DNA of 64,000 bases from UBA7672 sp963738625 (GTDB lineage: Bacteria > Pseudomonadota > Alphaproteobacteria > Caulobacterales > Hyphomonadaceae), in assembly GCA_963738625.1 (NCBI GenBank), contig CAVTXH010000002.1, positions 1-64,000 of the forward strand, written 5' to 3'. Made by a program: the position numbers and the translations under genes. The first letter of the stretch is position 1. Each line of letters starts with the position of its first letter. Shown one piece after another: positions 33,441 to 42,052 of this stretch. The notes beneath the pieces are model-generated. The model searched no databases, was not told the origin of the DNA, and saw nothing but the letters and a program-made list of their open reading frames with translations.

Positions 33441-34499
33441 TCAATCATAGTCTGGCTCCCGCTGTTCCAGTTCGCGTAGATCCTTCTCCAGCTTCGCTTG
33501 AAGCGCATCATACGCTTGATCAAGATCCGCACCCCGCAGGTATCGTTGGTGAGCAGGAAGAAAGCTCGCTTGACGATTGCCGTCCTTGAGACCCGCAATG
33601 AGGTTTCGAAGGCTCGCCTTCCGTTGACTGATGCTCTGCTTAGAGAGCTCGAACGAAGAAGCGGTGCGCTCCCTATTCATCGCATATTTCGTGCGGCGAT
33701 CTCTGGAGGTTGATGCCTGCGATCGAGGACTGGCTTTCGATCGAGAGAGTCTCTCGTGTTCCGCCGCTATGTTTTCGGTCAGCAGCGTAAAATCGCGAAG
33801 TGGATTTGGGGAGCCATCCCGCCTTTTGCGCTCATTGCACGTTTTGCGAATGACCACTGCAACGATTTCCTCCAGGGTGTAACCTTTGCTGAGCCAGAGG
33901 GGCAGCACCAGAAAGAGCGATCGGTAAGCATCCTCGTCCTCCGGCGGAGCGGCACCCGGTCCGCACGAGTCCATCACGCGTTGGGCTGCCAATCGATGCT
34001 CATCGCTGTTGAATGAGTAGGAAAGGAAATAAGGAAAGGAGGTCGCGCGCGGGCGTGGGCGCGAATCTTTATTCGACACAGGTTCAATCTGCCCCGCGTC
34101 ATGTTCATTTTGACTGACGTCGGTAGAGCAAGGTGATCCGCTGGCGATCGTTTTGACCGAGTCAGAATCCATTTTGATTTTCGGGGCGGAGGGGTGTTGG
34201 GTCGTCGTCAGAAGTTCGTGCGGGTTGATTCCGACTGATTGCCAGCAAACCGCGTATCGTGCCGGCTCAGCGCCTTGGGTAGGCAAGATTGTAACGAGAC
34301 CTCTTGCAGCGGCGGATGATAGCCTACGCCGCGTTGAGCCTACGTCCTCACCTACAGCTTTAGCGATGCTGGCGTTGGTCTGCGCCCTCAACTTGCGTCT
34401 TGCCTGCAGGTAGGCAAGCGCCAGGACCATGAAACGCTCGGTTGCGGGAGCTGGCACACTGAGCAGGGTTTTAAAGGTCTGATGGGTTAGGCGTTTCAC
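33441..34499 (-). CDS. Hypothetical mobile-element protein, possible DNA-binding or replication role
   Basis: 352 residues. The N-terminal 110 residues look like a winged-helix domain (LTHQTFKTLLSVPAPATERF, AQTNASIAKAVGEDVGSTRR, LSSAAARGLVTILPT). A disordered Ser/Pro/Lys linker follows, then a helical C-terminal region (LFLVLPLWLSKGYTLEEIV) and a charged tail ending in a coiled coil (ALQAKLEKDLRELEQREPDYD). This layout recalls plasmid or island replication and regulatory proteins, but no named family is certain. It is divergent from the ribbon-helix-helix gene and shares its operator region. Confidence 0.5.
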   Translation of the reverse strand: MKRLTHQTFKTLLSVPAPATERFMVLALAYLQARRKLRAQTNASIAKAVGEDVGSTRRRLSSAAARGLVTILPTQGAEPARYAVCWQSVGINPHELLTTTQHPSAPKIKMDSDSVKTIASGSPCSTDVSQNEHDAGQIEPVSNKDSRPRPRATSFPYFLSYSFNSDEHRLAAQRVMDSCGPGAAPPEDEDAYRSLFLVLPLWLSKGYTLEEIVAVVIRKTCNERKRRDGSPNPLRDFTLLTENIAAEHERLSRSKASPRSQASTSRDRRTKYAMNRERTASSFELSKQSISQRKASLRNLIAGLKDGNRQASFLPAHQRYLRGADLDQAYDALQAKLEKDLRELEQREPDYD

Positions 34500-34518
34500 C
34501 GGATTTCCAAAGCTTAGC

Positions 34519-34540
34519 TGCGTATACTAGGGCATACACA
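34519..34540. promoter_or_regulatory. Palindromic operator 1 for the ribbon-helix-helix protein
   Basis: TGCGTATAC (34519-34527) and GCATACACA (34532-34540) are inverted half-sites with a four-base spacer (TAGG). The right half-site is identical to that of operator 2 and the left differs at two bases. It lies just upstream of the minus-strand gene at 34499, so it may cover its promoter. Confidence 0.6.
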
Positions 34541-34571
34541 CAAGGGCCTTGATTCCAAGCACGAAGCAAGA

Positions 34572-34593
34572 TGTGTATGCATGTGCATACACA
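34572..34593. promoter_or_regulatory. Palindromic operator 2 for the ribbon-helix-helix protein
   Basis: TGTGTATGC (34572-34580) and GCATACACA (34585-34593) are perfect 9-bp inverted arms around ATGT, ending ten bases before ATG 34604. The centre is 53 bases from that of operator 1, about five helical turns, so both sites face the same side of the DNA. This arrangement suits cooperative binding and autoregulation. Confidence 0.7.
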
Positions 34594-34603
34594 AGAGATT
34601 TTC

Positions 34604-35383
34604 ATGCCCCGAAAAGTATCTTCGTCTGACGGCGTCCGCCTTGCGCCGATCAGTTTTCGAACAACGACCCGAAAGCGCGCCGAACTGGAGGAAAAGGCCA
34701 ACGAGGCTGGTCGCTCGCTCTCTCAGGAAGTGGAGCGATTGTTGGATTTTGCGATGCAATTCGAGGAAGACATCGGTGATCCCGAACTCGTCAATGCGAT
34801 GAAGTTTATTGCCCAGGCTGCCGGATGGGCGCTCCGTGACTCGGATGTTGCGACAATCACTAATCCTCGCACACGTGATCGGGTCAGCCGTGCGATCTTC
34901 GCAGCTGCAAACCTCTACCTGCCGGTTGTGGCGCTGGAAAAATCGCACCCAGGGCTGGGGCAGGCGCTGCAGGAAATCGATTTCGCGCTTCGGCAAAGCA
35001 TCCGAGGGTTTTCGCCCCGATCGATTTATGCGCTAGCAGATGGTTATCCGCTAAAGGAGACTGAACTCGAAGAGTTGCATGAGCGTCTCGAGTCACTGAA
35101 AGCGCAACACTTTAGCAACGCTACTCCGGCGGAAACGTCTGCGCGGGTCGATAAGTGGCAGAAGAGTCTACGAGAAGCGCAAAGTGCAGCGATGGAGACG
35201 CACAGCTCACTGTTAGACGCGTCCTTCGAAGATTTGAAATCCCTACGGCACGCGACGGTAGCTAAGATCGACCGCTTTCGGGAACACATGGCGGAGCCGC
35301 GGGTGCGGGAGTCCGCGACGAGAAAAGCGAAAAGCGCAAATCAACGAAAACAGCGCAACCCCAATGCAACCCGGAAAACGTAG
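34604..35383 (+). CDS. Ribbon-helix-helix DNA-binding protein with long helical C-terminus
   Basis: About 259 residues from ATG 34604 (MPRKVSSSDGVRL). An in-frame ATG at 34571 lies inside the operator palindrome and is rejected. Residues about 14-53 are an Arc/MetJ-type ribbon-helix-helix: strand LAPISFRTT, helix KRAELEEKANEAG, turn RSLSQEVERLLDFA. The remaining 200 residues are helical with coiled-coil stretches and a very basic end (KAKSANQRKQRNP). It is probably a repressor of its own promoter and of the divergent gene through the two palindromes upstream. Confidence 0.7.
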   Translation: MPRKVSSSDGVRLAPISFRTTTRKRAELEEKANEAGRSLSQEVERLLDFAMQFEEDIGDPELVNAMKFIAQAAGWALRDSDVATITNPRTRDRVSRAIFAAANLYLPVVALEKSHPGLGQALQEIDFALRQSIRGFSPRSIYALADGYPLKETELEELHERLESLKAQHFSNATPAETSARVDKWQKSLREAQSAAMETHSSLLDASFEDLKSLRHATVAKIDRFREHMAEPRVRESATRKAKSANQRKQRNPNATRKT

Positions 35384-35744
35384 GCTATTGGCGGAGACGC
35401 GAATGCAGGGCGCTTAGCGAAGGTCAGCCTCTTGATGGCGTATCAAAGGGTACGCCATGCGAGATCGATCGCCGTGCGAACAGCCAATGAGCGCCTTGCT
35501 CCGGACGCTGGCCATATGATCTGCCATGGCAGCAGGGATTGGCCCAATGTAGGCGTTGCCCTCGGGAGACGTCTGATAGTCTGAAGCCTCCTATCACGGT
35601 AGTCGCGTGTCCGCTTTTTTCGAGACATCGAGACGCGGCATCGTCACCTATTTGTGGAGGGTTCGCCAATTCTAGTCCCTCGCAAACCTCCACGCAGGCC
35701 TTGGTGCTGCCAGCGAAAGCGGCGTCGCTCTGTTGGACGCTACC
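35384..35744. other. Gap before the IS66 element; no convincing gene
   Basis: 360 bases. Short frames exist on both strands but lack ribosome binding sites and recognisable sequence. The segment probably holds the end of the integrated element that carries the two regulators. GTTAGATC at its end (35745-35752) is the IS66 target. Confidence 0.4.
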
Positions 35745-35860
35745 GTTAGATCGTACGCCTCCGCCGAGGGCCGCCTTGCGGCGGATGGCGTGATCGGGAG
35801 TATCGGCTGCTACGACTAGTTTGATGAGAGGTCTCTAAACTAGTCGCTGAGGGAGGCGGC

Positions 35861-36214
35861 GTGGAGATCATCGGGGGAGAGCCGCGTCGGCGGTGGTCGC
35901 TGGAGCAGAAGCTCGCGACGGTTGAAGCGACCTTTCAGCCTGGCGCGAGCGTCAACGGCGTGGCGCGACAGCTTGGGGTAAACGCAGGTATGCTGTTCTC
36001 CTGGCGCAAGGAGTTCCGCGACCAGCTGGGTTTTCCTGAACCGCCGAAGACGAAGGGCTTTGCCCCGGTCATGCTGTCGGCGCCCGAGGGAAGGGTTGAT
36101 CAGCCTCTCGGCGTCATCGAGGTCGAGTTTCCTGGCGGTGTGCGGTTGAGAGCCGTCGGTGCGGTCAGGCCCGATCTGGCCGCCGCTGTCGCCGGCGCCT
36201 TGGCGAGGCGATGA
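35861..36214 (+). CDS. tnpA: IS66 accessory protein TnpA
   Basis: 117 residues from GTG 35861 preceded by GGGAGGC. The N-terminal helix-turn-helix (WSLEQKLATVEATFQPGASV, then GVARQLGVNAGMLFSWRKEF) matches IS66 Orf1. It overlaps tnpB by four bases. An almost identical copy lies at 55177-55530. Confidence 0.88.
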   Translation: MEIIGGEPRRRWSLEQKLATVEATFQPGASVNGVARQLGVNAGMLFSWRKEFRDQLGFPEPPKTKGFAPVMLSAPEGRVDQPLGVIEVEFPGGVRLRAVGAVRPDLAAAVAGALARR

Positions 36215-36558
36215 TCGCGATCCCCTCGAACGTTCGAGTGTGGCTTGCCGCGGGCCATACCGATATGCGGCGCGGCATGCAGGGTCTGGCGCTGCAGGTC
36301 CAGGAAGGCCTTCACCGCGACCCGCATGCCGGCGATCTCTTTGTCTTCCGCGGCAAGCGCGGCGATCTTGTAAAAATCATCTGGCACGATGGGCTCGGCC
36401 TGTCGCTTTACGCCAAGCGATTGGACCGCGGTCGGTTCGTCTGGCCGGTGACCGCGAGCGGGTCGGTTTCTCTGTCACCCGCCCAGGTCGGCTATATGCT
36501 CGAGGGCATCGACTGGCGTAATCCCCAACATACCTGGAGACCCGAAGCGGCCGGCTGA
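36211..36558 (+). CDS. tnpB: IS66 accessory protein TnpB
   Basis: 115 residues. The family pattern is complete: VRVWLAAGHTDMRRGMQGLA, DLFVFRGKRGDLVKIIWHDG and LSLYAKRLDRGRFVWP. Its exact role in IS66 transposition is not settled. The start overlaps the tnpA stop (ATGA). Confidence 0.9.
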   Translation: MIAIPSNVRVWLAAGHTDMRRGMQGLALQVQEGLHRDPHAGDLFVFRGKRGDLVKIIWHDGLGLSLYAKRLDRGRFVWPVTASGSVSLSPAQVGYMLEGIDWRNPQHTWRPEAAG

Positions 36559-36609
36559 TCCTGCGGCTTTCTGACTCACAGCCAAGTTGTTTAAGGGGGC
36601 GCCTCAAGC

Positions 36610-38361
36610 GTGGATTTTTATGCTTCGATCCTCTCCATGGGCGCTGAGCTTCCCGAAGATATCGAGGCGTTGAAGGCGTTGCTGATCGCCGCGCGCGCCG
36701 ACGTCGACACTGTGACTGCTGAACGGGACGCCGCTGTTGTCGGGCGGAACGCTGCTGTCGCCGAGCGTGATGCCGTCGCCGCCGAACGCGATGTCGCCGC
36801 CGCAGATGCCGCCGCCGCACGCGCCGAGGTCTCCGATATCCAGGCGATGATCGCCTACCTCAAGCTTGAGATCGCCAAGCTGAAGCGCCAGCATCCCGGC
36901 CAGACCTCAGAACGCTCCAGTCGTCTGATCGACCAGATGGAGCTGCAACTCGAAGAGCTCGAGGCGACGGCTTCGGAGGACGACCTCCTCGCGGAGATGG
37001 CGGTTGCGAAGACCACCAATGTCACAGCGTTCACCCGTAAGAAGCCCTCCCGCAAGCCCTTCCCCGAGCATCTGCCGCGTGAGCGCATCGTCCATGCGAG
37101 CCCGACCTCCTGCAGCTGCTGTGGCGGGATCCGCCTCTCCAAGCTGGGCGAGGACGTCACCGAGACCCTCGAGGTCATCCCCCGCTCCTGGAAGGTGATC
37201 CAACACGTCCGGGAGAAGTTCTCCTGTCGGGACTGCGAGACGATCTCCCAGGCGCCGGCCCCGTTCCATGTCGTCCCCCGCGGCTGGGCCGGCCCCAGTC
37301 TCCTGGCGATGATCCTCTTCGAGAAGTACGGCCAGCATCAGCCTTTGAACCGCCAGGCGACACGCTATGCCCTGGAAGGCGTCGATCTCAGCTTGTCGAC
37401 CCTGGCTGATCAGGTCGGCCATTGCGCCGTCGCCCTGGCGCCGCTGGTCCAACGCCTAAAAGCCCACGTGATGGGCGCATCACGCCTGCATGGCGACGAC
37501 ACCCACGTGCCGGTCCTCGCCAAGGGGAAGGCAGATGTCGGCCGAAGTTGGACGTATGTCCGAGACGACCGCCCGTTCGGCGGTGCGGCAGCGCCAGCGG
37601 CTCTGTTCTACTACTCCCGCAACCGCGGCGGGGTGCACATTCGAGAACATCTCGATGGCTGGACCGGCATTCTTCAGGCCGATGCGTTTGGCGGATACTC
37701 CAAGCTCTATGCCGCCGACCGTCAGCCTGCGCCCATTCTGGAAGCAGCGTGTTGGGCCCACAGCCGGCGCAAGTTCTTCGAGCTTGCAGACATCGAAGCC
37801 AGCGCCCGCCGCAAGGCCGAAGGTGACAAGCCATCGCCGATCTCGCCCATGGCGCTGGAAGCGGTCCGTCGGATCGACGCCCTGTTCGAGATCGAGCGCG
37901 CGATCAACGGCAAGTCCGCCGAGGAGCGTCTCGCCGCCCGCCAAGAGCATAGCGCACCGCTGGTCGCCGATCTCGAAGCCTGGATGCGCTCCCATCGCGC
38001 CAAGCTCTCGCGCGGCGGCCATGTCGCCAAGGCGATGGATTATATGCTGACCCGCTGGAGCGCGTTCGCCAGGTTCCTCGAGGATGGCCGGATCTGTCTG
38101 ACGAACAATGCGGCTGAGCGGGCCCTCAGAGGCATAGCCCTTGGTCGCAAGTCGTGGCTGTTCGCCGGATCCGATCGCGGTGGGCAGCGGGCGGCGGTCA
38201 TGTACTCGCTCATCGTCACCGCCAAGATGAATGACGTCGATCCGCAGGCCTGGCTCGCCGATGTCCTCGGCCGCATCGCCGATCACCCGGCATCCAAGCT
38301 CGATGAGCTGTTGCCGTGGAACTGGAAACGCCTCTGGAAGGCGGTTACTATAGCGGCCTAA
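36610..38361 (+). CDS. tnpC: IS66 transposase TnpC
   Basis: 583 residues from GTG 36610. The N-terminal 110 residues form a long coiled coil with an Ala/Glu/Asp-rich repeat (ERDAAVVGRNAAVAERDAVA). A zinc-finger-like segment follows (SCSCCGGIRLSKLGE, then FSCRDCETI). The DDE core shows Asp in SRLHGDDTHVPV, Asp in GILQADAFGGYSKLY and Glu near LTNNAAERALRGIALGRKSW. The mobile unit looks complete. Confidence 0.92.
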   Translation: MDFYASILSMGAELPEDIEALKALLIAARADVDTVTAERDAAVVGRNAAVAERDAVAAERDVAAADAAAARAEVSDIQAMIAYLKLEIAKLKRQHPGQTSERSSRLIDQMELQLEELEATASEDDLLAEMAVAKTTNVTAFTRKKPSRKPFPEHLPRERIVHASPTSCSCCGGIRLSKLGEDVTETLEVIPRSWKVIQHVREKFSCRDCETISQAPAPFHVVPRGWAGPSLLAMILFEKYGQHQPLNRQATRYALEGVDLSLSTLADQVGHCAVALAPLVQRLKAHVMGASRLHGDDTHVPVLAKGKADVGRSWTYVRDDRPFGGAAAPAALFYYSRNRGGVHIREHLDGWTGILQADAFGGYSKLYAADRQPAPILEAACWAHSRRKFFELADIEASARRKAEGDKPSPISPMALEAVRRIDALFEIERAINGKSAEERLAARQEHSAPLVADLEAWMRSHRAKLSRGGHVAKAMDYMLTRWSAFARFLEDGRICLTNNAAERALRGIALGRKSWLFAGSDRGGQRAAVMYSLIVTAKMNDVDPQAWLADVLGRIADHPASKLDELLPWNWKRLWKAVTIAA

Positions 38362-38363
38362 CC

Positions 38364-38612
38364 ATGCCGCAGCCTGTCCGCTTCGTCCGCACCATCGCCG
38401 CCGTCGCCGAAATGCTCGGCGAAAGCGAGGAGCTGTTGTGGGAGCTCTCCGACGAGATGGATCAGTACGACGGGAAGATCTGGGTTGGCGATGCGCTCGG
38501 CAAAGAAACCCGGGCGTTCACTCCCGACGGCATCGAACGACTGAAAGAGCTCCTCGAAGAACACGAGGAAGATCCCAACGAACTGCTACGTCGAAACCAA
38601 CGGAGGTGGTGA
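38364..38612 (+). CDS. IS66-associated small protein
   Basis: 82 residues from ATG 38364 (MPQPVRFVRTIAAVAEMLGE), two bases after the tnpC stop and inside the IS66 ends. It is acidic and helical with a late ETRAFTPDGIERLKELLEEH segment. Such a gene accompanies some IS66 subgroups; its function is unknown. Confidence 0.6.
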   Translation: MPQPVRFVRTIAAVAEMLGESEELLWELSDEMDQYDGKIWVGDALGKETRAFTPDGIERLKELLEEHEEDPNELLRRNQRRW

Positions 38613-38662
38613 CGCCGCGGTTCTCACCGTATGCTTACGTTAGATCCGTCTTAGTGATGAAG

Positions 38663-39268
38663 TCACGTTGCCAGCCAGACGATCCAGACGCCGAGCGCGA
38701 TGAATGGTCCAAACGCGATCCGATCGTTTTGTGGTCTTTCGCGTTTCAAGACGCCTGCGATCCCGATCGCGACCAGGGCAACCACTGAAGCGGCCAGCAT
38801 GACGTAGGGAAGCCCCGCCCATCCAAGCCACGCGCCGCCGGCCGCAAAGAGCTTCACGTCGCCCCTGCCAATGCCTTCACGCTTGCGAATCCATCGGAAC
38901 GCAATCGCAACTGCCACGAGCGAGCAATAACCCACAGCCGCGCCCGCGATCCGATCCGGCAGGTCTACCGCGTCGCTCAGGGCAGCGAGGCCGATCCCGG
39001 CAATGACCAGGCCGATGGTCATCGCGTTGGGCAGGATTCGCCGGTCGAGGTCGACCAGTGACGCCCAGGCGAGCGGAAACGCGAGCAGGGCGCTTACCCA
39101 CCAGGCAGTGTCGGGCCTTAGAACGACCGCCGTCAAAGCAGCGACAGCGCCAAGCCCAAGCGCAATTGCCGCCTTCGTTTTGGTCAGCCTGAGAGAAGAC
39201 AGAACGGTTGAGCGAACCGCGAGGGAGGCGCGCTTTTCAGCGTCGGTTGCCAAGCCGGCCTCGGTCAT
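38663..39268 (-). CDS. gspO: Prepilin peptidase of the type II secretion system
   Basis: 201 residues, an A24 aspartic protease in the inner membrane. The catalytic Asp pair is in ASLVDLDRRILPNAMT and GRGDVKLFAAGGAWLG. Six or seven helices are visible. It lacks the N-terminal methyltransferase and zinc domain of full-length GspO/PilD, so it belongs to the short form. It processes the pseudopilins encoded upstream. Last gene of the operon, overlapping its neighbour by four bases. An IS66 element is inserted 24 bases after its stop codon. Confidence 0.85.
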   Translation of the reverse strand: MTEAGLATDAEKRASLAVRSTVLSSLRLTKTKAAIALGLGAVAALTAVVLRPDTAWWVSALLAFPLAWASLVDLDRRILPNAMTIGLVIAGIGLAALSDAVDLPDRIAGAAVGYCSLVAVAIAFRWIRKREGIGRGDVKLFAAGGAWLGWAGLPYVMLAASVVALVAIGIAGVLKRERPQNDRIAFGPFIALGVWIVWLAT

Positions 39269-39696
39269 TGCTTGAACATTTCAATTCTGCGAGGCGTTGG
39301 GCCGGCCAGCGTCACCGCAGAGTTTTCGATCTCCGCGACTATACCAACGGGTGTCTGATCTCCTTTTTTGACGGCTATGGACTGGCCGCCAATGAGAAGG
39401 CTGGCGCGCATTTCCTTTCCCACTTTGAACACTCCAGTGAGCTTCACTTGGATCTCAGCTGGTGGCGGTCCTGCGTTGCGTGCGAACGCACTGCGATCCT
39501 GAGCGAATGGCGAGCGCTCGATCAGGGACGAGCCCGCCAGCCGATCCGTCGCCGGCAGCCTGCTGATCGCGGGAGGCGCCAGACCGGGTGCCGTTGCGGC
39601 TTGGGGCTCTTGCTGGCGGGCCCAGATACTGGCTGCCGCCGCCGCCAGAAGAGCCGCGGCCGTAACCGCCCCGGCTGTTCGAAAAAGCACGCTCAT
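39265..39696 (-). CDS. gspC: GspC-like inner-membrane component (HR domain only)
   Basis: About 143 residues from ATG 39696 (MSVLFRTAGAV), overlapping gspM by four bases. A single N-terminal helix (VTAAALLAAAAASIWA) is followed by a Pro/Ala linker and a small beta domain (EIQVKLTGVFKVGKEMRASL, GQSIAVKKGDQTPVGIVAEI) typical of the homology region that contacts the secretin. There is no PDZ domain. It could also be named GspN or GspP in compact systems. Confidence 0.7.
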   Translation of the reverse strand: MSVLFRTAGAVTAAALLAAAAASIWARQQEPQAATAPGLAPPAISRLPATDRLAGSSLIERSPFAQDRSAFARNAGPPPAEIQVKLTGVFKVGKEMRASLLIGGQSIAVKKGDQTPVGIVAEIENSAVTLAGPTPRRIEMFKQ

Positions 39697-40238
39697 GGCG
39701 TTACACTCGCTAGCCGCCATGCCCGGCCGATCTCCATGCGGACGCGCAGGAAGTTGTCGGGGCGGGGGCCGTCGCCGCGGTCTATATCCATGCGCCGGAC
39801 CAGCAGCACCGGCTTTTCCGTATCGATGTCTTTCAGAAGATCAACGAGCGCCTGGAGATCGCAGGTGATGGTGGTTTCCACCCAGACGCTACGGCCGACA
39901 TCGCCCATGATTTCGGCTGCGAGCGGACGAACCGACTGAACGGCAACGCCGGCGCCGCGGGCTACCCGATTGAGCAAGCCCTGAAGGGCGATCTGCGCTT
40001 CGGCGTCGTCGGCATGGAGCGCTGAGAGATCGTTGGGGTCGTAAAGGGCGCCTGGCTGCGCCGGCGCTTCGAGAATCTCTTCAAAACGCGCCAGTCGAAG
40101 CTCAGCGGCGCGATGGGCTGCGGCCGCTTCAGCCAGCGGCATGGCAATGGCGGCGATCCCCGCGCCGAGACCGATCCCAAGAAGGACCAGCGCTGCCAGG
40201 CGTTGAAGCAGAGGATGCAGGGTTCGCTTGAGCGTCAT
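39693..40238 (-). CDS. gspM: Type II secretion protein GspM
   Basis: 181 residues. One N-terminal membrane helix (ALVLLGIGLGAGIAAIAMPL) is followed by a coiled stretch (AAAHRAAELRLARFEEIL) and a ferredoxin-like periplasmic domain (VWVETTITCDLQALVDLLKD). This matches the GspM-b family. It partners GspL in the inner-membrane platform. Four-base overlaps join it to both neighbours. Confidence 0.8.
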   Translation of the reverse strand: MTLKRTLHPLLQRLAALVLLGIGLGAGIAAIAMPLAEAAAAHRAAELRLARFEEILEAPAQPGALYDPNDLSALHADDAEAQIALQGLLNRVARGAGVAVQSVRPLAAEIMGDVGRSVWVETTITCDLQALVDLLKDIDTEKPVLLVRRMDIDRGDGPRPDNFLRVRMEIGRAWRLASVTP

Positions 40239-41194
40239 CGAGGCGCCGCCTCTCGTGGACGCAGCTTCAGCTCGAACGCCTGCGCGGCAGCGCCGCTGGC
40301 GGCATTGAGTGTTCCGCTGAGTTCGACCGTCCAGTTCTTGGCGCCGGCGGAAATCGCTTCAATGGCCTTGGTTGGATCGTTCGACTGCGCGGCAAGCGTG
40401 ATGTCCTGGGGCGACCAGCGAATGGAACTCCACCAGGCGTTGGCTGGCGTTGCGTTGTTGAGCGCGGCAAGGGTTTCGAGAACGGCGCCTGCCCGGCGGT
40501 CGAGCACGCCTTTGTCGATAAAATCACGAGCGAGGTCCGCATCGCGCCTAGCTGCCTCAGCCGCAACAACCGCGCGTCGGAGGCTCCGCTCTTGCTCCGC
40601 CAGGGCGCTTGTCTCTCCCTCGATACGCATGGTCCACATGACGCTTGCTGCAACAGCGCCAGCCAGGATCATCGCGACAAGGGCTGCATCAATCGCCAAC
40701 GAGCGGCGCGCTTTTCTTTCTGCCTTACCCGACCTCAGTTCCGCGGCGCGACATTCGACTGCATGAAACCGAACGCTTCGAACGCCCTTCCGCCGGGCCG
40801 CCTTCTCCAGATTGTCCAGCCGGTCCCGTCGCGCCATCGCAATCGCATAGGTGACCGCTCCGCTGTCGGCCTGCTCGATCGCCGTGGCGCTGATTTGAAG
40901 CTGCGCGGGGTCGGCAGGCGCAAGATCGCCCAGGCGCAGGCGGATTGCGCTGGCATGCGCGGCCGACGAGCCCTTCGGCAGGGTAAGGCGGGCAACAAAA
41001 GCGTCGGTCTCGGGAAGGGCCATTGCTGCGTGAGCCGCGCGGATACGCTCCTCCTGGTCGAGCGTTTCCGCCGGGATAAGCTTTCGAAAGGGAGGGGCCA
41101 GGACATCGATCATCTGGGATGTCCACCACCGAACAGCCTGCGCGATGGGATCGAGGCGGTCAAACGGGCTGGGGATCATGTCTATGCGTGTCAT
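40235..41194 (-). CDS. gspL: Type II secretion protein GspL (PilN-like form)
   Basis: 319 residues. The cytoplasmic part (residues 1-170) is shorter than in classical GspL, which has an actin-like domain of about 230 residues. One membrane helix lies at about 178-197 (DAALVAMILAGAVAASVMW). A periplasmic coiled coil (ALAEQERSLRRAVVAAEAAR) and a small domain with WWSSIRWSPQDITLAAQ follow. It links the GspE ATPase to GspM. Confidence 0.75.
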   Translation of the reverse strand: MTRIDMIPSPFDRLDPIAQAVRWWTSQMIDVLAPPFRKLIPAETLDQEERIRAAHAAMALPETDAFVARLTLPKGSSAAHASAIRLRLGDLAPADPAQLQISATAIEQADSGAVTYAIAMARRDRLDNLEKAARRKGVRSVRFHAVECRAAELRSGKAERKARRSLAIDAALVAMILAGAVAASVMWTMRIEGETSALAEQERSLRRAVVAAEAARRDADLARDFIDKGVLDRRAGAVLETLAALNNATPANAWWSSIRWSPQDITLAAQSNDPTKAIEAISAGAKNWTVELSGTLNAASGAAAQAFELKLRPREAAPR

Positions 41195-41706
41195 CGGCAG
41201 TCCCGGATCACAGCGTCGAACTGGCAGTCGGATGGCGCGGTGCGGGCAGGAGCAATGATCGCCAGCGGCGGCTCGCCGGCGTCGCCGAGCAGCGAGATCG
41301 CTCCTGATGCCGTCAGCTCAAAGCGCGACGACGCGGGGAGGGTGAAGTCTCGTATGACCTGTCGGCCTGACAGGTTCAGCGTGCGAACTTTTCCCTGGGG
41401 CAAGGCGAGCGTCGCAGTCACTTGATCGGATCCGATGCTCGCGGTGATCCTGTCGGGGGCTAGTTCAAGACTGCCAGGATCGATGCGTTCGAACTCCAGC
41501 ATGAACGTCTTCAAGGCGCGCGTGGTGCGAATGTCGCTTGCGATCTCCTTGGCGCGGACGGTGGTGAGCGCGTATCTGCGGGTTATCTCGGCCAGGCCGA
41601 CGATCAGCATCGATGCGACGAGCAGGCCAGCAACCAGCTCGGTCAGGGTAAAGCCAGCTTCACTGCCGGCCTTAGCGTTCGATCGGTGCGATGCGGTAGG
41701 CTTCAA
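41191..41706 (-). CDS. gspJ: Minor pseudopilin, GspJ-like
   Basis: 171 residues. The prepilin signature EAGFTLTELVAGLLVASMLI has cleavage after the Gly preceding Phe and Glu at +5. The C-terminal beta domain has two Cys (PSDCQFDAVIRDC). Its position after gspI favours GspJ, but with no other candidate gspH present it could serve as GspH. It overlaps gspI by 35 bases. Confidence 0.72.
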   Translation of the reverse strand: MKPTASHRSNAKAGSEAGFTLTELVAGLLVASMLIVGLAEITRRYALTTVRAKEIASDIRTTRALKTFMLEFERIDPGSLELAPDRITASIGSDQVTATLALPQGKVRTLNLSGRQVIRDFTLPASSRFELTASGAISLLGDAGEPPLAIIAPARTAPSDCQFDAVIRDCR

Positions 41707-42052
41707 GACGCGTCTTTCCCTCCTTCTGCAGGCTATGCCACGCGACCTCGATTACGATGCGTTGAAGGCCAGGATAGTCGGCCCCTGCGGTATCGAGCGT
41801 GCGTGTCCACAACAGGCCAGCGTCAACGGCGGTTCCGCTGAGAGCTGGCGTATCTTCCTCCGTGAGACTTAGGGTTTCCAGCAGGAGCATTTCCGCCTGT
41901 CGCAGGGCCATGTCACGCACCCTGGCTTCGGCAGATCTCGCGCTCACCGAGCCTAACGCCGTCATCAGGGCAGTTGCTGCAAAGACTGCAACCGCAAGCG
42001 CAGCGATCGCTTCGACCAGGACAAACCCGTTTTCATTGTCTTTGGACATCAA
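41672..42052 (-). CDS. gspI: Minor pseudopilin GspI
   Basis: 126 residues. The prepilin signature NGFVLVEAIAALAVAVFAAT has Glu at +5. The short C-terminal domain with RQAEMLLLETLSL and VIEVAWHSL is typical of GspI, which starts assembly of the pseudopilus tip with GspJ and GspK. It overlaps gspF by four bases. Confidence 0.78.
   Translation of the reverse strand: MMSKDNENGFVLVEAIAALAVAVFAATALMTALGSVSARSAEARVRDMALRQAEMLLLETLSLTEEDTPALSGTAVDAGLLWTRTLDTAGADYPGLQRIVIEVAWHSLQKEGKTRLEAYRIAPIER

Larger units (their letters stand above)
35753..38638 (+). mobile_element. Complete IS66-family insertion sequence with 8-bp target duplication
   Basis: GTTAGATC is duplicated at 35745-35752 and 38639-38646. 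The ends read GTACGCCTCCGCCGAGGGCC from the left and GTAAGCATACGGTGAGAACC from the right, matching at GTA.GC.T.CG..GAG..CC, a typical IS66 terminal repeat. It carries tnpA, tnpB, tnpC and one accessory gene. Upstream of tnpA a 9-bp inverted repeat (GACTAGTTT 35814-35822, AAACTAGTC 35837-35845) may control expression. Length is 2886 bp. The right end lies 24 bases from the 3' end of gspO. Confidence 0.93.

Noticed and set aside
34571..34603. Earlier ATG of the ribbon-helix-helix gene
   Set aside because: It lies within the perfect operator palindrome and would add MCMHVHTQEIF, which is unlike an RHH N-terminus.
35424..35793. Short frames on both strands before IS66
   Set aside because: No ribosome binding site, no recognisable motif, and the strands give equally weak candidates.
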